Shown here: positions 10,380 to 21,900 of the stretch, one piece after another | Position numbering within the stretch: the stretch's first letter is position 1 | How the letters are laid out: each line of letters begins with the position of its first letter | Assembly: GCF_900324485.2 (NCBI RefSeq) | Contig: NC_046654.1 | Span: 2,896,562-2,960,561 of the forward strand | Direction: 5' to 3' | DNA from: Mastacembelus armatus | Taxonomy: Eukaryota > Chordata > Actinopteri > Synbranchiformes > Mastacembelidae | DNA length: 64,000 nt | Program-made: the position numbers and the translations under genes | Notes under the pieces: generated by a model | The model's database searches: none | What the model was told of the DNA's origin: nothing | What the model saw: only the letters and a program-made list of their open reading frames with translations

Positions 10380-13300
10380 TTAGCCCAGGTTGATCTCCCC
10401 TGCAAACATGGTGATTAATAGTATGATGGTGAACCCAGTGAGCAGCCCTGCGTTCTGGATCAGGAAGAAGATGAGCTTGGTGGAAGTCTGCTGATATTCT
10501 CGTGCTATGCTATCCATCTCTGGAAACTGAGACAAAGAGAGTCAGTTATTTGTCTTGTACTCAATTCTTTAAGGGATAATGGTCTGATTTTTCAACAGGT
10601 AGCATAATAGGAAATTATAATGTACAAAAGGAAGTGTAAATCAGTTGTTTCTGTAGCTACAATCATGTCAACATGGCCACAATCATGTAATATCTCTCCA
10701 GTTTTATCCTTCTGAGTAACACATTATATATATATCATTGCTTGTTAATAAAGAATAATGTTAGTAAAGTCAATTTTGATTAAACTTGATTACAGCTGAC
10801 ATTGGATTCCAAGGCCTTGATTGTTTTTATAACAAAAGCATAAAAATTTGCTCATATCAGAACCAACAAAGGCATCTTCAGGCAAGAGGAGCTATTACAT
10901 AACATTTCTTCAGTATCCTCGGATAATGTCCTCTAACTCACCATGTCTGCCAGTGCAATATACAGGAACATTCCTCCTGCGATGGCAAAGATTGCATTGG
11001 GGGCAAAGTTGCTCCCGAGCAGGATGCCAAACACTAAGCCAAAGTAACATGATGCTGCTGAAAGAAGGTTGAAGAAAATTGCTTGTGGGATGCTCATACC
11101 AGCATTCAGTAGGATCACGAAGTCTCCTGCAGAGGGAACAAATTAAAAGAACTCTTCCATTAAAAGAACTTTTTTTAATATTTCGCATTCACAAAAAATC
11201 TTCCACCAAGAATTTGGACTGATGGAAGGTACACAGATTGAAGAGATATGCCCTTTTTCTTTACCAAAGCATAAGGAAAATTTAATAACAGTGTGTGTTA
11301 GAGAAATGCATTGTTAGTGCAATCCTGTAGCTCGTCACTAGAGGTCAACAGAGATCATAGATTCTTTTCATTTTAGTTTCAAAAGATGTAAAACACTGTT
11401 TCCCTGTTTATTTTCCTTTTCTGGAGGTTTAAAAAAGTAATGACTGGGATTGAAGAGGTTAAATAATCCATGACTTCACACTGATTACCACTCACCCAGC
11501 TCATGGGGAAACTCCTCACATACAATTGCAGTAGATGTGCTGAACCCTGCCAGTACTGACACAGTGAATGAGGCGCCAATAGCCAGACCATCAATGAAGT
11601 TGTGCAGCGCGTCACTCAGAGTTATCATCCACGCCACAGTCTTGATGCTGGTGATTCGTTGGCCCCTCAGCCAGTGACAAAACACACCAGACACCTGGAT
11701 ATCCTGGAATAGTGAGGGAACAGGTTAAAGGCAACATGCTACTGTTTGATTACAGTGACAACATACGCAAACAGTGACATGTGTGACATCTCTAAAACCC
11801 AAAGTTCAAATCATTCAAGAAAATTAGGCACAAAGTTAAATATTTTACTTTTGGCATTGGTGAATATATTTGAAAATATAAACAGGTTTAGAGCCAACCA
11901 GGCAGCTCAGTGGAGCTTTGAGCTAAATGCTAAATGCTGTTGTGATATGAGTTTCTTACGTTGCAGGTCAGTTTACAGCTAAGGAATAAACTTGTCAGAG
12001 GCTGGAAGGAGGACAAATGCGTGTAGTAAACTTGAAGACAACACGACACACCTTTTGCCCTCCTGGGTCAAAGTGACCCGTTCTGTTCTGACTGCTTATA
12101 AAGCATGAGGTATAAAATGATCACCAGTTTTTTAGTTGCGCCTTTTTAGTGAACTTGTTTCCAACATATTAACATATATTTTACACTTATAGTAGGGAAC
12201 CATCCATGTCACCTTTAGTTAATTATATGGAAGAAAACCAAAGTTATCACATATTAACTTTTGAAAATGGGTCAAATTAACGCAAAGACAACAGGAAGGT
12301 TAACATATAACCTCATGGCAGGGATGTAAACTAGCGGAACACCAAGTCAGTGGGATTCATCTTCTGAAGCCAGTGAAGGAGCTATGCTGCCTGCAGGGCT
12401 GAAACATACTTTGACAATAAGCATGTCCAGCTTGGTCCACAAAAAAATAAAAAATAAATCAACTACAGGAAATGTTAGTTTCTACTGAATTTGTGAACAG
12501 CATCACAAATGAGCTCTTCAATTACAAATATCATGGCAGAAATGTTGTTAATGGGAAACCAGAGAGCAGTTGGGCACAAACAGAGCATTTGGGCCTTGGC
12601 GGAAGATACTCTGAGAGACAAAACGCCCCTTCTATCAGCCACAGCCAAACAAGGAGTCTTTGTGCTCAAGTCAGGAGGGGAAGGATCTGAGGCTTTCAGC
12701 TCGGTTTCCCTGCTATATGCCTCTGTATCACTGGTCTGTCTGCTTGTTTCGCATTTTGACCCCTTCAAAGCCAAACTGCTCCATATGACGCAAAAAGATT
12801 TGACAGTTAAACATTAACAGCAGCTCTAATCACCTGTCACTGATAACAGCCTATTAGGGGGAATCACAGAAAAACAAAAGAAGTGTGTGCAACTCACATT
12901 AAGATATAATTCTCTGCTCATTTTTCTTAGTATTTTGAAATACTGTCCACATCTGCACCATTTCACTAAAACTCAGAAAGCTGTGGTGTTTTTGCAGAAT
13001 CACAGGTATAATCATTTTTAGTTTCTTGCATTGGTCACTGGCATACTTGGTTTTTTTGCATTCAGCTTGTAGTTGAGTGTTTGTATGTTCAGTGGAGTCT
13101 GTCTAACCTGTTTTTAATCACACACATGATCAAGTTCCCACCACCTCAACTTAGATGACACAATTTTGAATCACATAATATTTTACTGATATTACTTTGT
13201 GGGTTTTGTTGCACGCCGTATGATGGAACCCACACCCTAATGAGTGATCGGATGTTTAAAATGCAATCATGTATTTACAGTCTTTGATAAATTGCTCTGT

Positions 13301-16300
13301 GATAGTGGAATATGCCGGACACCAAATCACTATCAGTGTCACAAACACTTTAGATTAGATTTCCTGGAGGACAAGCTTATTTTAAGAGCTGAGCTAATCA
13401 TTAGATAAAACCTGACTGAGAACAAGGTTGATTGTCATGCAGGGGTCATGAAGCTGATCAGTGATCAATACCAAACAGCAAACTTCAGTGTATAATAAAA
13501 GTACTGCTTCAGTGGCTTCGTACAATTTAATTCAGCCTCTGTATGTTATACTGTGATAGATGACCTGAGTGTGACTTGGTACCTGAGAAGTTGTCATATT
13601 TGTATGTGCAGGTTCTGTGTCCGAGCTGCTCCTGTCAGAGCCGATGGTGGTGATGTTAGTCAAAATGATAGCATCAGTTTTCCCCAGTATGTCTCCATTG
13701 TGGAGGGAGTTTTCTTGAGGCGGCTCTGCAGGAGTAAAGTGGCTGTGGCCATGCTAAGGACCAGAAAGACACCACATTCACAGTTCAGTGTGTTAGCATT
13801 CTAACATTCGCTATTTAGCACTACATGCTAACAGTAAATACCTGGTGTGTTAATCAATAAACTGGGGTAATTCACTGATAAATATACAACGGAAAGAAAA
13901 ATGTTTAGCACATAACAAAGCCACTTACTGCGCTGTTATCTTACCTCATGATCTAACCGCAGAGCCATTTTCAGCACCTTCTCCATGAAAAACAAGAAGT
14001 AAAATCCACCAAATATTCCAACTGCATTTAGCACATACTTATCAGTTTTGGGATCAAACCCCAGGGCCTGTGGATAAACAGGAGAACATCAGTGATGCAC
14101 AAATTTTTGATTTGCTGATTGTGTCCATTAAACCCACTGTACCCCTCACAAACCTCTGGTATAAGTTGAAGCACAGCATTGGAGAAGAGTGTCCCGATGG
14201 CCAGGCCAATGAAGTATGTCAGCACTTTAGGAAAATAAGATTTTTTGGTAAAGGGGATCAGCAGGAGCCCAAGCAGAGACGCCAGGTTGATCACAGTGAC
14301 GGCCAGAAACCCATAACCCCACACTGCCAGGAAAGAAACAATAAACAGAGATTACTGTACCATTATTAGTCAACATTACAATCCTATAGTTTCCTATAGC
14401 TTCATCCATGTCTAGATGTTTTATAAATAAAAACATTGTGAAATGCGATATTGCATTAAACAGTCATGACAGCTTACAGCTAACTTTAGCATAAAACCAT
14501 ATGCCATTAGTGACTAATGAACACTAAAAGGGTTGGTGAATAAGGCTGCAGTTAGCTGACCTCCTCAGCATGTAGCTCAGCAGACGACTATTAACACTAT
14601 TTATTTGCAAAAGGAAAATTCAGTTCAAAAGGTCAGGGAGGAAACAGTTGCATCATGAACAACACTGTGAACAACAGGGAGGAGGATGAGTCAGTGGCTC
14701 TGTGAGTCAATCCAGGACAGTGTGACAACCTCATTTCGTACCGACAGACACCACCTCGGTATTGGTACCTAAATAGTTTTAGAGAAATGAGTCTGTCTTG
14801 TTCTAATACTTTATTTTTACCTGGGAGAACATTTGAAGCCTCACATGACACTGAGAGAAGACAATAGAAAGATACTTGGACAATATTTGCTTGTTGCTGA
14901 AACACAGATTTCATAGCTGAGCATTTGTGCAGCACATATAAATAATAAGATTAGCAGAAGAGTTAAACTACCTTTGTCCTGTCCTCAAATAAGTATATCA
15001 ACAGGGTCAAAACCCAGTGAAGCCTCGTTCAGAAGCCACAATCTCCTGCACACAGTGTTGGTGCCCAATGTGCTTTAATGTTTCAACAATGAACCTTGGA
15101 TTGAGCAGTGTCCAGATAAGGTGAAACACTTTGTAAAACTCTACACGACTCAAAATCAGGTGAGGTGAAGATAAAAAGGCAATTATTGGTCAAGAAAGCA
15201 TTGCAGAGGTCAGATAATCAACAGAAACAAACACTATCAGAGATGATACAGACCTGAAGGTAATAACTGGGAAATAATCAGGTGTCATGAACACAAAAGT
15301 GATTTGGCTGACGAGTGGGTAAAGGCCTGTTGGTCAGCTTGACTTCTTTTGGGTCAGGGGGGGTTCTGGGACTGAATTGCACCAGGGCGCTAAGACCCCA
15401 TAATACTTTCTTGCAAATGCTATATTTTATTTGAAGAGATTTCCAACCGTTCTGTCATGTAGATAAAAATGATTCCTCATACTGAGAAACATCAGAAAGT
15501 AGGATAACTGAGATGTGTGAAATGCGTCAGCATTTAGAAACTAAGACAAGACATTTTTAAACATCCTATGACATTTCCAAACTTAACAAGCCCTAGAAAG
15601 TACCAGATCTTTATTGTTTTTATATAGTATCTCTTGTAGTATCTCTCTCAGCACCGGCACTGCAAAAATAACAACTTGGAAACCTGAATACAAGGCCACA
15701 ACAATAAGACATTTAATTAACACATATGCTTCTGTTTCATTTAATGGTGAATACAGTTAAAGGCTAATAAACTTTATTGTACCAGCTTTACATGGTGTGT
15801 TACAAGGAGGTTCACAATGAAACAAAACAGGAAAGCAAGGGAGGAAATTTCACCCTCGATTTAAAATGAAACTTAAGCCAATCAGTCTCAAAGACACTCA
15901 GTCATCCACATCATCACTGTCAGTAAATCTCTAATATTTGTGTCACTCTGCATAAAAGCACTGCCAGACGTGACCTGAGGCAACAAACCTCCACGAACCA
16001 GGAACTATCTGAGTTGCAGGGGTCTGGACAAATAAGCGACAGACACATGCAGCAGTTGGGATGAAGCAACTCACCACTGTAGTCAAGCTGAGGCAGAGCC
16101 TGGAGGGCGGTGTAGGGGCAGGAGGGCAGCAGCACCTGGGTCAACACAGCAGGGCAGATCCTCCCCAGATGTCCCACAGTCAGCTGGCTGACATTACTGA
16201 ACCCAAAGTGGGACAAGATCTGCTGTGCTGAGGGACACTGAGGGGCCAAAAGACATGATTAGACAGCTTTTTTATTGTTTATCAAGCTCTCTTGTCTATA

Positions 16301-17043
16301 AAAACCCTCCTGATGCTTTGCAGGATGTTTTTCCAATTACTCGCATCTGTCTTCTTTCTTTTGTGAATCTTATTGCATCAGTGTTAATTAAATGTGCCAT
16401 ATAAATTTATTATTATTATTATTAGCTGGTGATAAAAGAGGACTCATTAATGACTCATTCATGAATGTAGCACTGAAGTTTAAAAGGCAAAGCATCATCA
16501 AAAGACCATTCTTTAAAGTTTAAGGTTATACAGTTTAAGGTTATATAATTCATGAAAACACTTAAATATTATCTTAGAGCATTAAAGGATCGTTAAGAGG
16601 CAGGAATTACCTCTAAAAGTTCAATGAGTGAGATCAGTAAGAATAAGACACATAATAAAACGGTCATTAATGATCATATCAATAGTCAGAAATAAGTCTA
16701 ATCAATATATGTCAAACAAATGTGCTACAGATATAAAAACAATTTGAAAAAAAACTATAATAAGTAAATGTTGATCAATATGTTAAACTGGTAATAAATA
16801 GTCACATGTGCTCACATCTTGGTTTGCCAGTGGATTTTCCTCAGTTATTGACTCAGCTCGTCTGTCAGAGACCAGCAGCAGCAAATCTTCCAGATTCTCC
16901 ATTGAGATGGTTTTGTTTTCACCATAATAGCGTAAAATATTCTCCAAAAACTTCTGTCCATCCCGTCCAATCACGTTTATACTCTGGGACGTTGTGACAA
17001 AAGCCAAAACACACGTAAAAAAGCACCTCAGGTTAAACATCAT
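10380..17043 (-). CDS. slc39a8: Zinc/divalent-metal transporter ZIP8
   Basis: Eight coding exons (high to low): 16816-17043, 16075-16237, 14154-14323, 13945-14067, 13583-13753, 11496-11703, 10942-11126, 10380-10526. They join in phase to 464 residues (human ZIP8 is about 460). ZIP8 carries Zn, Mn, Fe, Cd and selenite/bicarbonate-coupled substrates across plasma and endolysosomal membranes. A signal peptide (1-21) and extracellular domain precede the transmembrane helices, which start near residue 131. The metal-site motif HNFIDG (319-324) is followed by EEFPHELGD (348-356). In the second motif Glu replaces the first His of the usual LIV-1 HEXPHEXGD, the hallmark of the ZIP8/ZIP14 pair. The next genes, manba and ube2d3, lie in the same order and orientation as at human 4q24, which favours ZIP8 over ZIP14. 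Confidence 0.95.
12051..12299. mobile_element. piggyBac-like MITE in slc39a8 intron
   Basis: The ends read CCTTTTGCCCTCCTGGGTCA at 12051 and, inward from 12299 on the reverse strand, CCTTCCTGTTGTCTTTGCGT. Both start CCTT and both have a GGGTCAAA/TTTGACCC block just inside. TTAA, the piggyBac target, follows directly at 12300-12303. The left flank is CACA, so one TTAA copy has decayed or the boundary is a few bases off. The CCTCCTGTTGTC-type end is common among teleost piggyBac-derived short elements. No coding capacity. Confidence 0.5.
16384..16426. repeat. Possible SINE/LINE tail with (TTA)n
   Basis: AAATGTGCCATATAAATTTA followed by (TTA)n resembles the 3' tail of several fish retroposons (GTGCTATATAAAT...). 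It lies in slc39a8 intron 1. The body of the element is not recognisable. Confidence 0.3.
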
Positions 17044-17368
17044 TAGGTTTAAGTGTTACTCTCGTCCTGTGGAAAACCTGCTACTTGTGCGCATCTGAAA
17101 ACATTTCACTCAAACATCAGGACATCCGCGGCGCAGTCCAGGATCACCTCCTCGGCGGGGCACAGAGTAAGTCCTGCAGTTTTTTTTCCAGGCTGGTTCA
17201 ATTTATTTTGGTAGTAGTAGTCCCCCCTGAAGTACCCTGAGGTCTGTCGGGACTGGATGAGGCGGATCAGGTTCAAAGATCAGCCATACAGAGGAAAGAC
17301 GGTGGTGAGGGACCGCGCGCACGCACTGTTTCAGTGTTTTTTCCTTTGTGACTTCTCACTTGGTATGC

Positions 17369-17369
<1 letters not shown>

Positions 17370-17455
<86 letters not shown>
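17370..17455. repeat. (AC)n microsatellite
   Basis: About 43 uninterrupted AC/CA dinucleotides, roughly 330 bases upstream of the slc39a8 ATG. Likely polymorphic, and able to adopt Z-DNA. Confidence 0.97.
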
Positions 17456-17457
<2 letters not shown>

Positions 17458-17779
17458 CTGTTTGTGTGTGGTGACTGTATTGGACGGAAAAATCATGCAG
17501 AGTGTATAATCCGGTGTGGCTGGTTTACATCTGTACCTGCGTTAGTTCATCTATGAAACAGCTGGAAATGGAAAAAAGATTATAAACACTGGTAGATGTG
17601 AGTCGCCGGGTGTCGCAGCCTGGCGGCAGCCGGGTGTCGCTGCACGGTGCATGCAGCAGGACTCAAAGGTCTGCAGAGATCGGAAGAGCGGGTGTGATGC
17701 AATGACAAACTGTATACACAACTGTGTAAGTACTGAACAGCTCCAAAATGTTCAAATAAGGGAGTTTACTGGAGCAGCA

Positions 17780-17935
17780 GTGTTCATTTCTAAGTACTTC
17801 AGTACAAGTAAAAGTCCTGCGTTCAATTGTTTCTTTAAGTACATTAGTATTTGCAACAATATGTACTTAAAGTATTTTAAGAGTAAAAATACTTATTCTG
17901 TGAATTTGGCCCAGCCAGTGTAATAATTTTGGTCC
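17780..17935. repeat. AAGTACTT-rich teleost interspersed repeat, fragment 1
   Basis: Phrases such as CTAAGTACTTCAGTACAAGT, then AAAAGTCCTGCGTTC, TATGTACTTAAAGTATTTTA and AAAAATACTTATTCTG, match a repeat I know to be frequent in percomorph genomes. The class is uncertain, possibly a DNA-transposon derivative. A second fragment, apparently from the other end of the same family, is at about 50.05-50.2 kb. Confidence 0.5.
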
Positions 17936-18369
17936 TTACATGTAAGTGTCACTTTGATGGTTAGCAGATTCTAAAAGGCCTCAATAATAAACTTTAATTG
18001 ATTATTAATACTTTATAAATCAGTTAAAAACAACTACAGAGAAAAACCTTTGGGTTGCCAGGTTGTGGAAATTCCTACAGCTGACACTTTATTATTATTG
18101 CTGTTTAATTCATTCGAGAGAAAATAGAATTGATCTGAGCAGTGACTGACACTTCACATACATGTTGTGATTCAATGCAAACTAATACAGCAGAGAACTT
18201 GGACAGTACTGTAAGTAACACAACACATCCATGATGTAAAATGAGTCTGAATAAAGTGCAAACATGCAAAAATAGTTTTCAGTGCACAATAAACAATCAC
18301 TGGATTAAACTGCATCTAAAGCAGCAACTTCCTTCATCACTGGAAGACATCTTAGATTTAAAGAGGGTC

Positions 18370-18439
18370 TTTATTAAATAGACACAAATTATGGCCTGAA
18401 AATCAAACAGTTCTGCTATTTGGCTTCACTTCATTTATT
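18370..18439 (-). terminator. Candidate manba poly(A) signals
   Basis: Reverse AATAAA occurs at 18434-18439 and 18370-18375, about 0.5 kb beyond the manba stop. Either could serve. Confidence 0.45.
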
Positions 18440-18950
18440 TATCCGTTTCAATCACTAAAGAAAACTAAGATGTTTCGCAGTGATTCTGAAAGCACCTTAG
18501 ATAAACAGCATTTGTTCATGTGGCCCTTTCATTCCTTTGTCTGATGGGTTTTCTGTGAATGAAACTCTGATGTGTCCTGGAGTTTCCTGCCAGTGATTAA
18601 ATGCAGCGGGTCCCCCAGTTGCTAAGAGTTTCTAACTCAGCCAGATAACCTCCATTGTTGGGGAATTTACAGCAGAATAACTGTTGTTACTGAGGCTTTT
18701 CTGCTTCAACAAGAAAAACGTTTTTACCTTGTTTGGCCAGAAAACTAGTTCAAACATATAGAAGATGGCACAAATCAGCTACAGTCCAACAACATCCTTC
18801 TGACATTCAAAAACCTACAAGCATTTCTCTAAAAGACCCTTTACCTGGACATTTAGCAGCTTCAGCTCAGATACATGATTGTCACCAGTTTTTCTGTCTC
18901 TTTAGTCTGCACTTTGGTACACCTCAACATGGACTCTGGCTTATCTCAGG

Positions 18951-21900
18951 TCAGTACACGTCCCTTAAAGATGTGATGGTGAGATATTTGGAGAGCTCGG
19001 CCACACTGGTGGGACGCCACGCGTTAAAACTGACCGTCATGTTTCTAGAAACCATCAGGAAGCCGTTGGAGCTGAAACGTCCAGGGATGTTTCCCACGTC
19101 GAGCCAGACAAAAGGAGCAACGGAGGCTGAATGAAGGGTAACGGTGTAGCTGCTTTTACCCTCCTGCACCTTGGCCTGTAAGGACACACACACACACAGT
19201 TTCTGTCTGCCACTGTTTCACTGTGTTCCATCTACTGCTGTACAGCCATATTAAATATTTCTCTATGCTTCTGTTAGGAGCATTTTAAATGTTCTGATAT
19301 GTGTGAAAATGTTGGTTTTGTTGCCTCTAAAGATTTTTATGAACTCCTCAGGTTCCTGAATCTCATTTTCTAGCTCTAAAATACTAAAACTTACTGTAAT
19401 GTTTGGTCTCTGGAGCCCTTGAGCCTCTTTGGGTGAGCACAGGAAGTGATGGTTGGTGGGACCCTGCTGGACACTGCTGGGGTCCTCCAGGTGAAAGGTG
19501 AGCAGACAGGTGAGACGGGTGCAGCGCCCACATCCTACAAGCAGGGTGGCGACAGGCTCTTTAAAAATAGGCACAGCACTGCCTCCGGGAACCAGGATCA
19601 GGTCTGACTTCAGTGTACACACAGGATCCAGATCAGCCCAGGAATACACAGTCACCTGATCAACAAAACAACAGAACTGTTTCTGCTGATGTATCAGAGC
19701 AATGCTGAACAAAATTATTAATTATTCTAACTCCAGTATAGAAAAACCTTTATTTCAGTAAGAACCTCAAAGGAAGTGAGGAAATGGGAATAAAAGTAAA
19801 CTGAAACCTACTGTGCATTAATTGTGAGTCCACTGGACAAATGCACATGTCAAAGTGATGTGATGCAAAGACAGAGTTCATTAAAAACGCACCACAGCCC
19901 TGAGCTTCAGGTCCTGATTCAGGTCTGAGACGGCGTAGATGAGCAGCGTGTTGTTATCCTCAAACCCGACAGGAAGGACGGCCGAAAAAAAGCTCTGTGC
20001 AAAATAATGCAGCATTTTCCACTTCCCACCAAACTCTGCGCACACACACAAACCAAAAGGATATTTTATATTTTTACTATTTATTTTATTTGATTATATT
20101 TTATACTTCTCATTGCCAAATCTCTACAAAGTGTTGAATGCAGGAGTTCAAATACAAAAACCCAATGATGAAAGTGCCAGAAACAGATCAGCCTAACACT
20201 CTGTTCTCTCACCGACTGACGACCAGGAAGGTGCCTGCCAAATATCATTGAGCTGCCAGTAGAGAGCACCCATAGTGCGACCTTTGCCCTCAATGATTTC
20301 ACTCCGACTTCGTTGATAAAACTCTGTCTGAGTCTTCACACACTGAGCCTGCATGACCTGGACACCAAATAAGATCATGACTACATATAGGCAGTGTTTA
20401 GATGTTGTACAGGAAGGTAGACCATTTTAAAATTATGCATTTTTTATGTATTTAAAGCAAAATACTGATCTGACACAGAAAGTTGTCAGTGCTGATTCCT
20501 CACATACCAAAAACATTTGGATGAAATACTCAAAGCTGTGGGCTTGAAATAAGAATATGAAAAGTTATATTTTCTCCCTAATAATAAAAGCTGCGTACTA
20601 AAAACATCTTGACACCTGTTCAGCCATAGCTGAAGCCACTGTACCTCTGTACACCTTGTCCCCTCTAGCTGAGACATTAATTGGTGGTACCTGGGTGATG
20701 TAGAGAGTGTCTGTGAATCTCTTCAAAGGCTCCGTGGAGTTTGGCAGGTGAAAGTGAAAAGCAGCCTGCAGTAACATCTCCTGGTTCCCCGCCTCATGGT
20801 GCTGACGATGGGAACTGAAGTTACTGTTGTAGCTCCAGTCTTCGTTCACGGAAACCTGAAACATCACAAAACCAGACCGATAAAAATTTGTCTTTGTGCC
20901 CAGACTGCAAAACAATAAGGGTCTTTACTAAGCTCTGAACATGTGATGGATATTTTTATTGTAATTTAAACCAAGCTCAAGCTCAAGCAATAGATTCTGC
21001 TGGAGAACGGTCACAACACACACAAAACACCATTACACTGCAATACTAGTAGTACCGGTAGTAATAATACTTATATGGCTATTTACCCCATAATACTAGA
21101 ACCGGTAGTAATAATTATTATATATCAATTTGTTAAGTTTAGTTCCAATTTTAATGACATTTGTTAATGATTAATTTGGTGGGTGAAGCATGGTCCCCTG
21201 TTGTAGGACATTACAATTATACCATTATAAAATATATAATATATAGTGTGTGTGTGTGTGGGGGGGGGCTCTGAGTATATATTATAATTATAGCCATGTT
21301 TTCATCAAATGTAACATTCTGCAAATATTTCACCAAAATAAAAGCCCATTTTATAACCGTATAAGACTTATCTTTACAGTATTATCTTCCCCAGGTTTCC
21401 TCCCTTTATCTCTTCCTGTTTTATTATACTTACGCTCTGTTACAATAAGGTGTTTCATGGAATATGATTATGAACCATGTAAGGTTTATTAACCTTAATA
21501 TCACAGGAAGCAGCAGTAGTTGGAGTCAGCAGTTGTAAAGTGTTTGTACACAGAAAGAACAGAGAGACAATCCTTATGCTAAGTAATAGTTTGCAGGTGA
21601 AATGAACTAGGAAAATAAAAGACTAAATATAGGTTTATTCAGTTACCGGCTGTAGGGTGGAGAAGGAAGGCCAGGACTGGAAACCATATTCAGAGGCGAA
21701 ACGTGTTCGAGGGAAAGTTCTCCAATCCCAGCAGTCCAGAATGTAGCTGTAGAAATGAGTGTCCCCGTAGTGAGGGTCATAAGGGTTTGCTGCCACCCAT
21801 CCCTCCTGCTCCGATTCAGCACCGTTTGTTGGACTAGAGACCAGAAATGGGCGACTCTGGTCCTCCTGAAGCAAAATATTAGGCTGTCACTTCTTAGCGT

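Larger units (their letters stand above)
17044..18433. other. slc39a8-manba intergenic region
   Basis: Contains the presumed slc39a8 promoter (CpG-containing up to about 17.3 kb), a long CA microsatellite and an AAGTACTT-type repeat, then the manba 3' flank. No NFKB1 exon is visible here, although NFKB1 separates these genes in human. Confidence 0.6.

Noticed and set aside
12475-12774. 99-codon open frame inside slc39a8 intron 5 (minus strand)
   Set aside because: Neighbouring ZIP8 exons already join in phase without it, it has no family resemblance, and it lacks convincing splice sites.
17257-17556. Open frame containing a run of alternating Thr-His residues
   Set aside because: It is a translation of the CA microsatellite.
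18733-19134. 133-codon plus-strand frame
   Set aside because: It overlaps the last manba exon in antisense and has no family resemblance.
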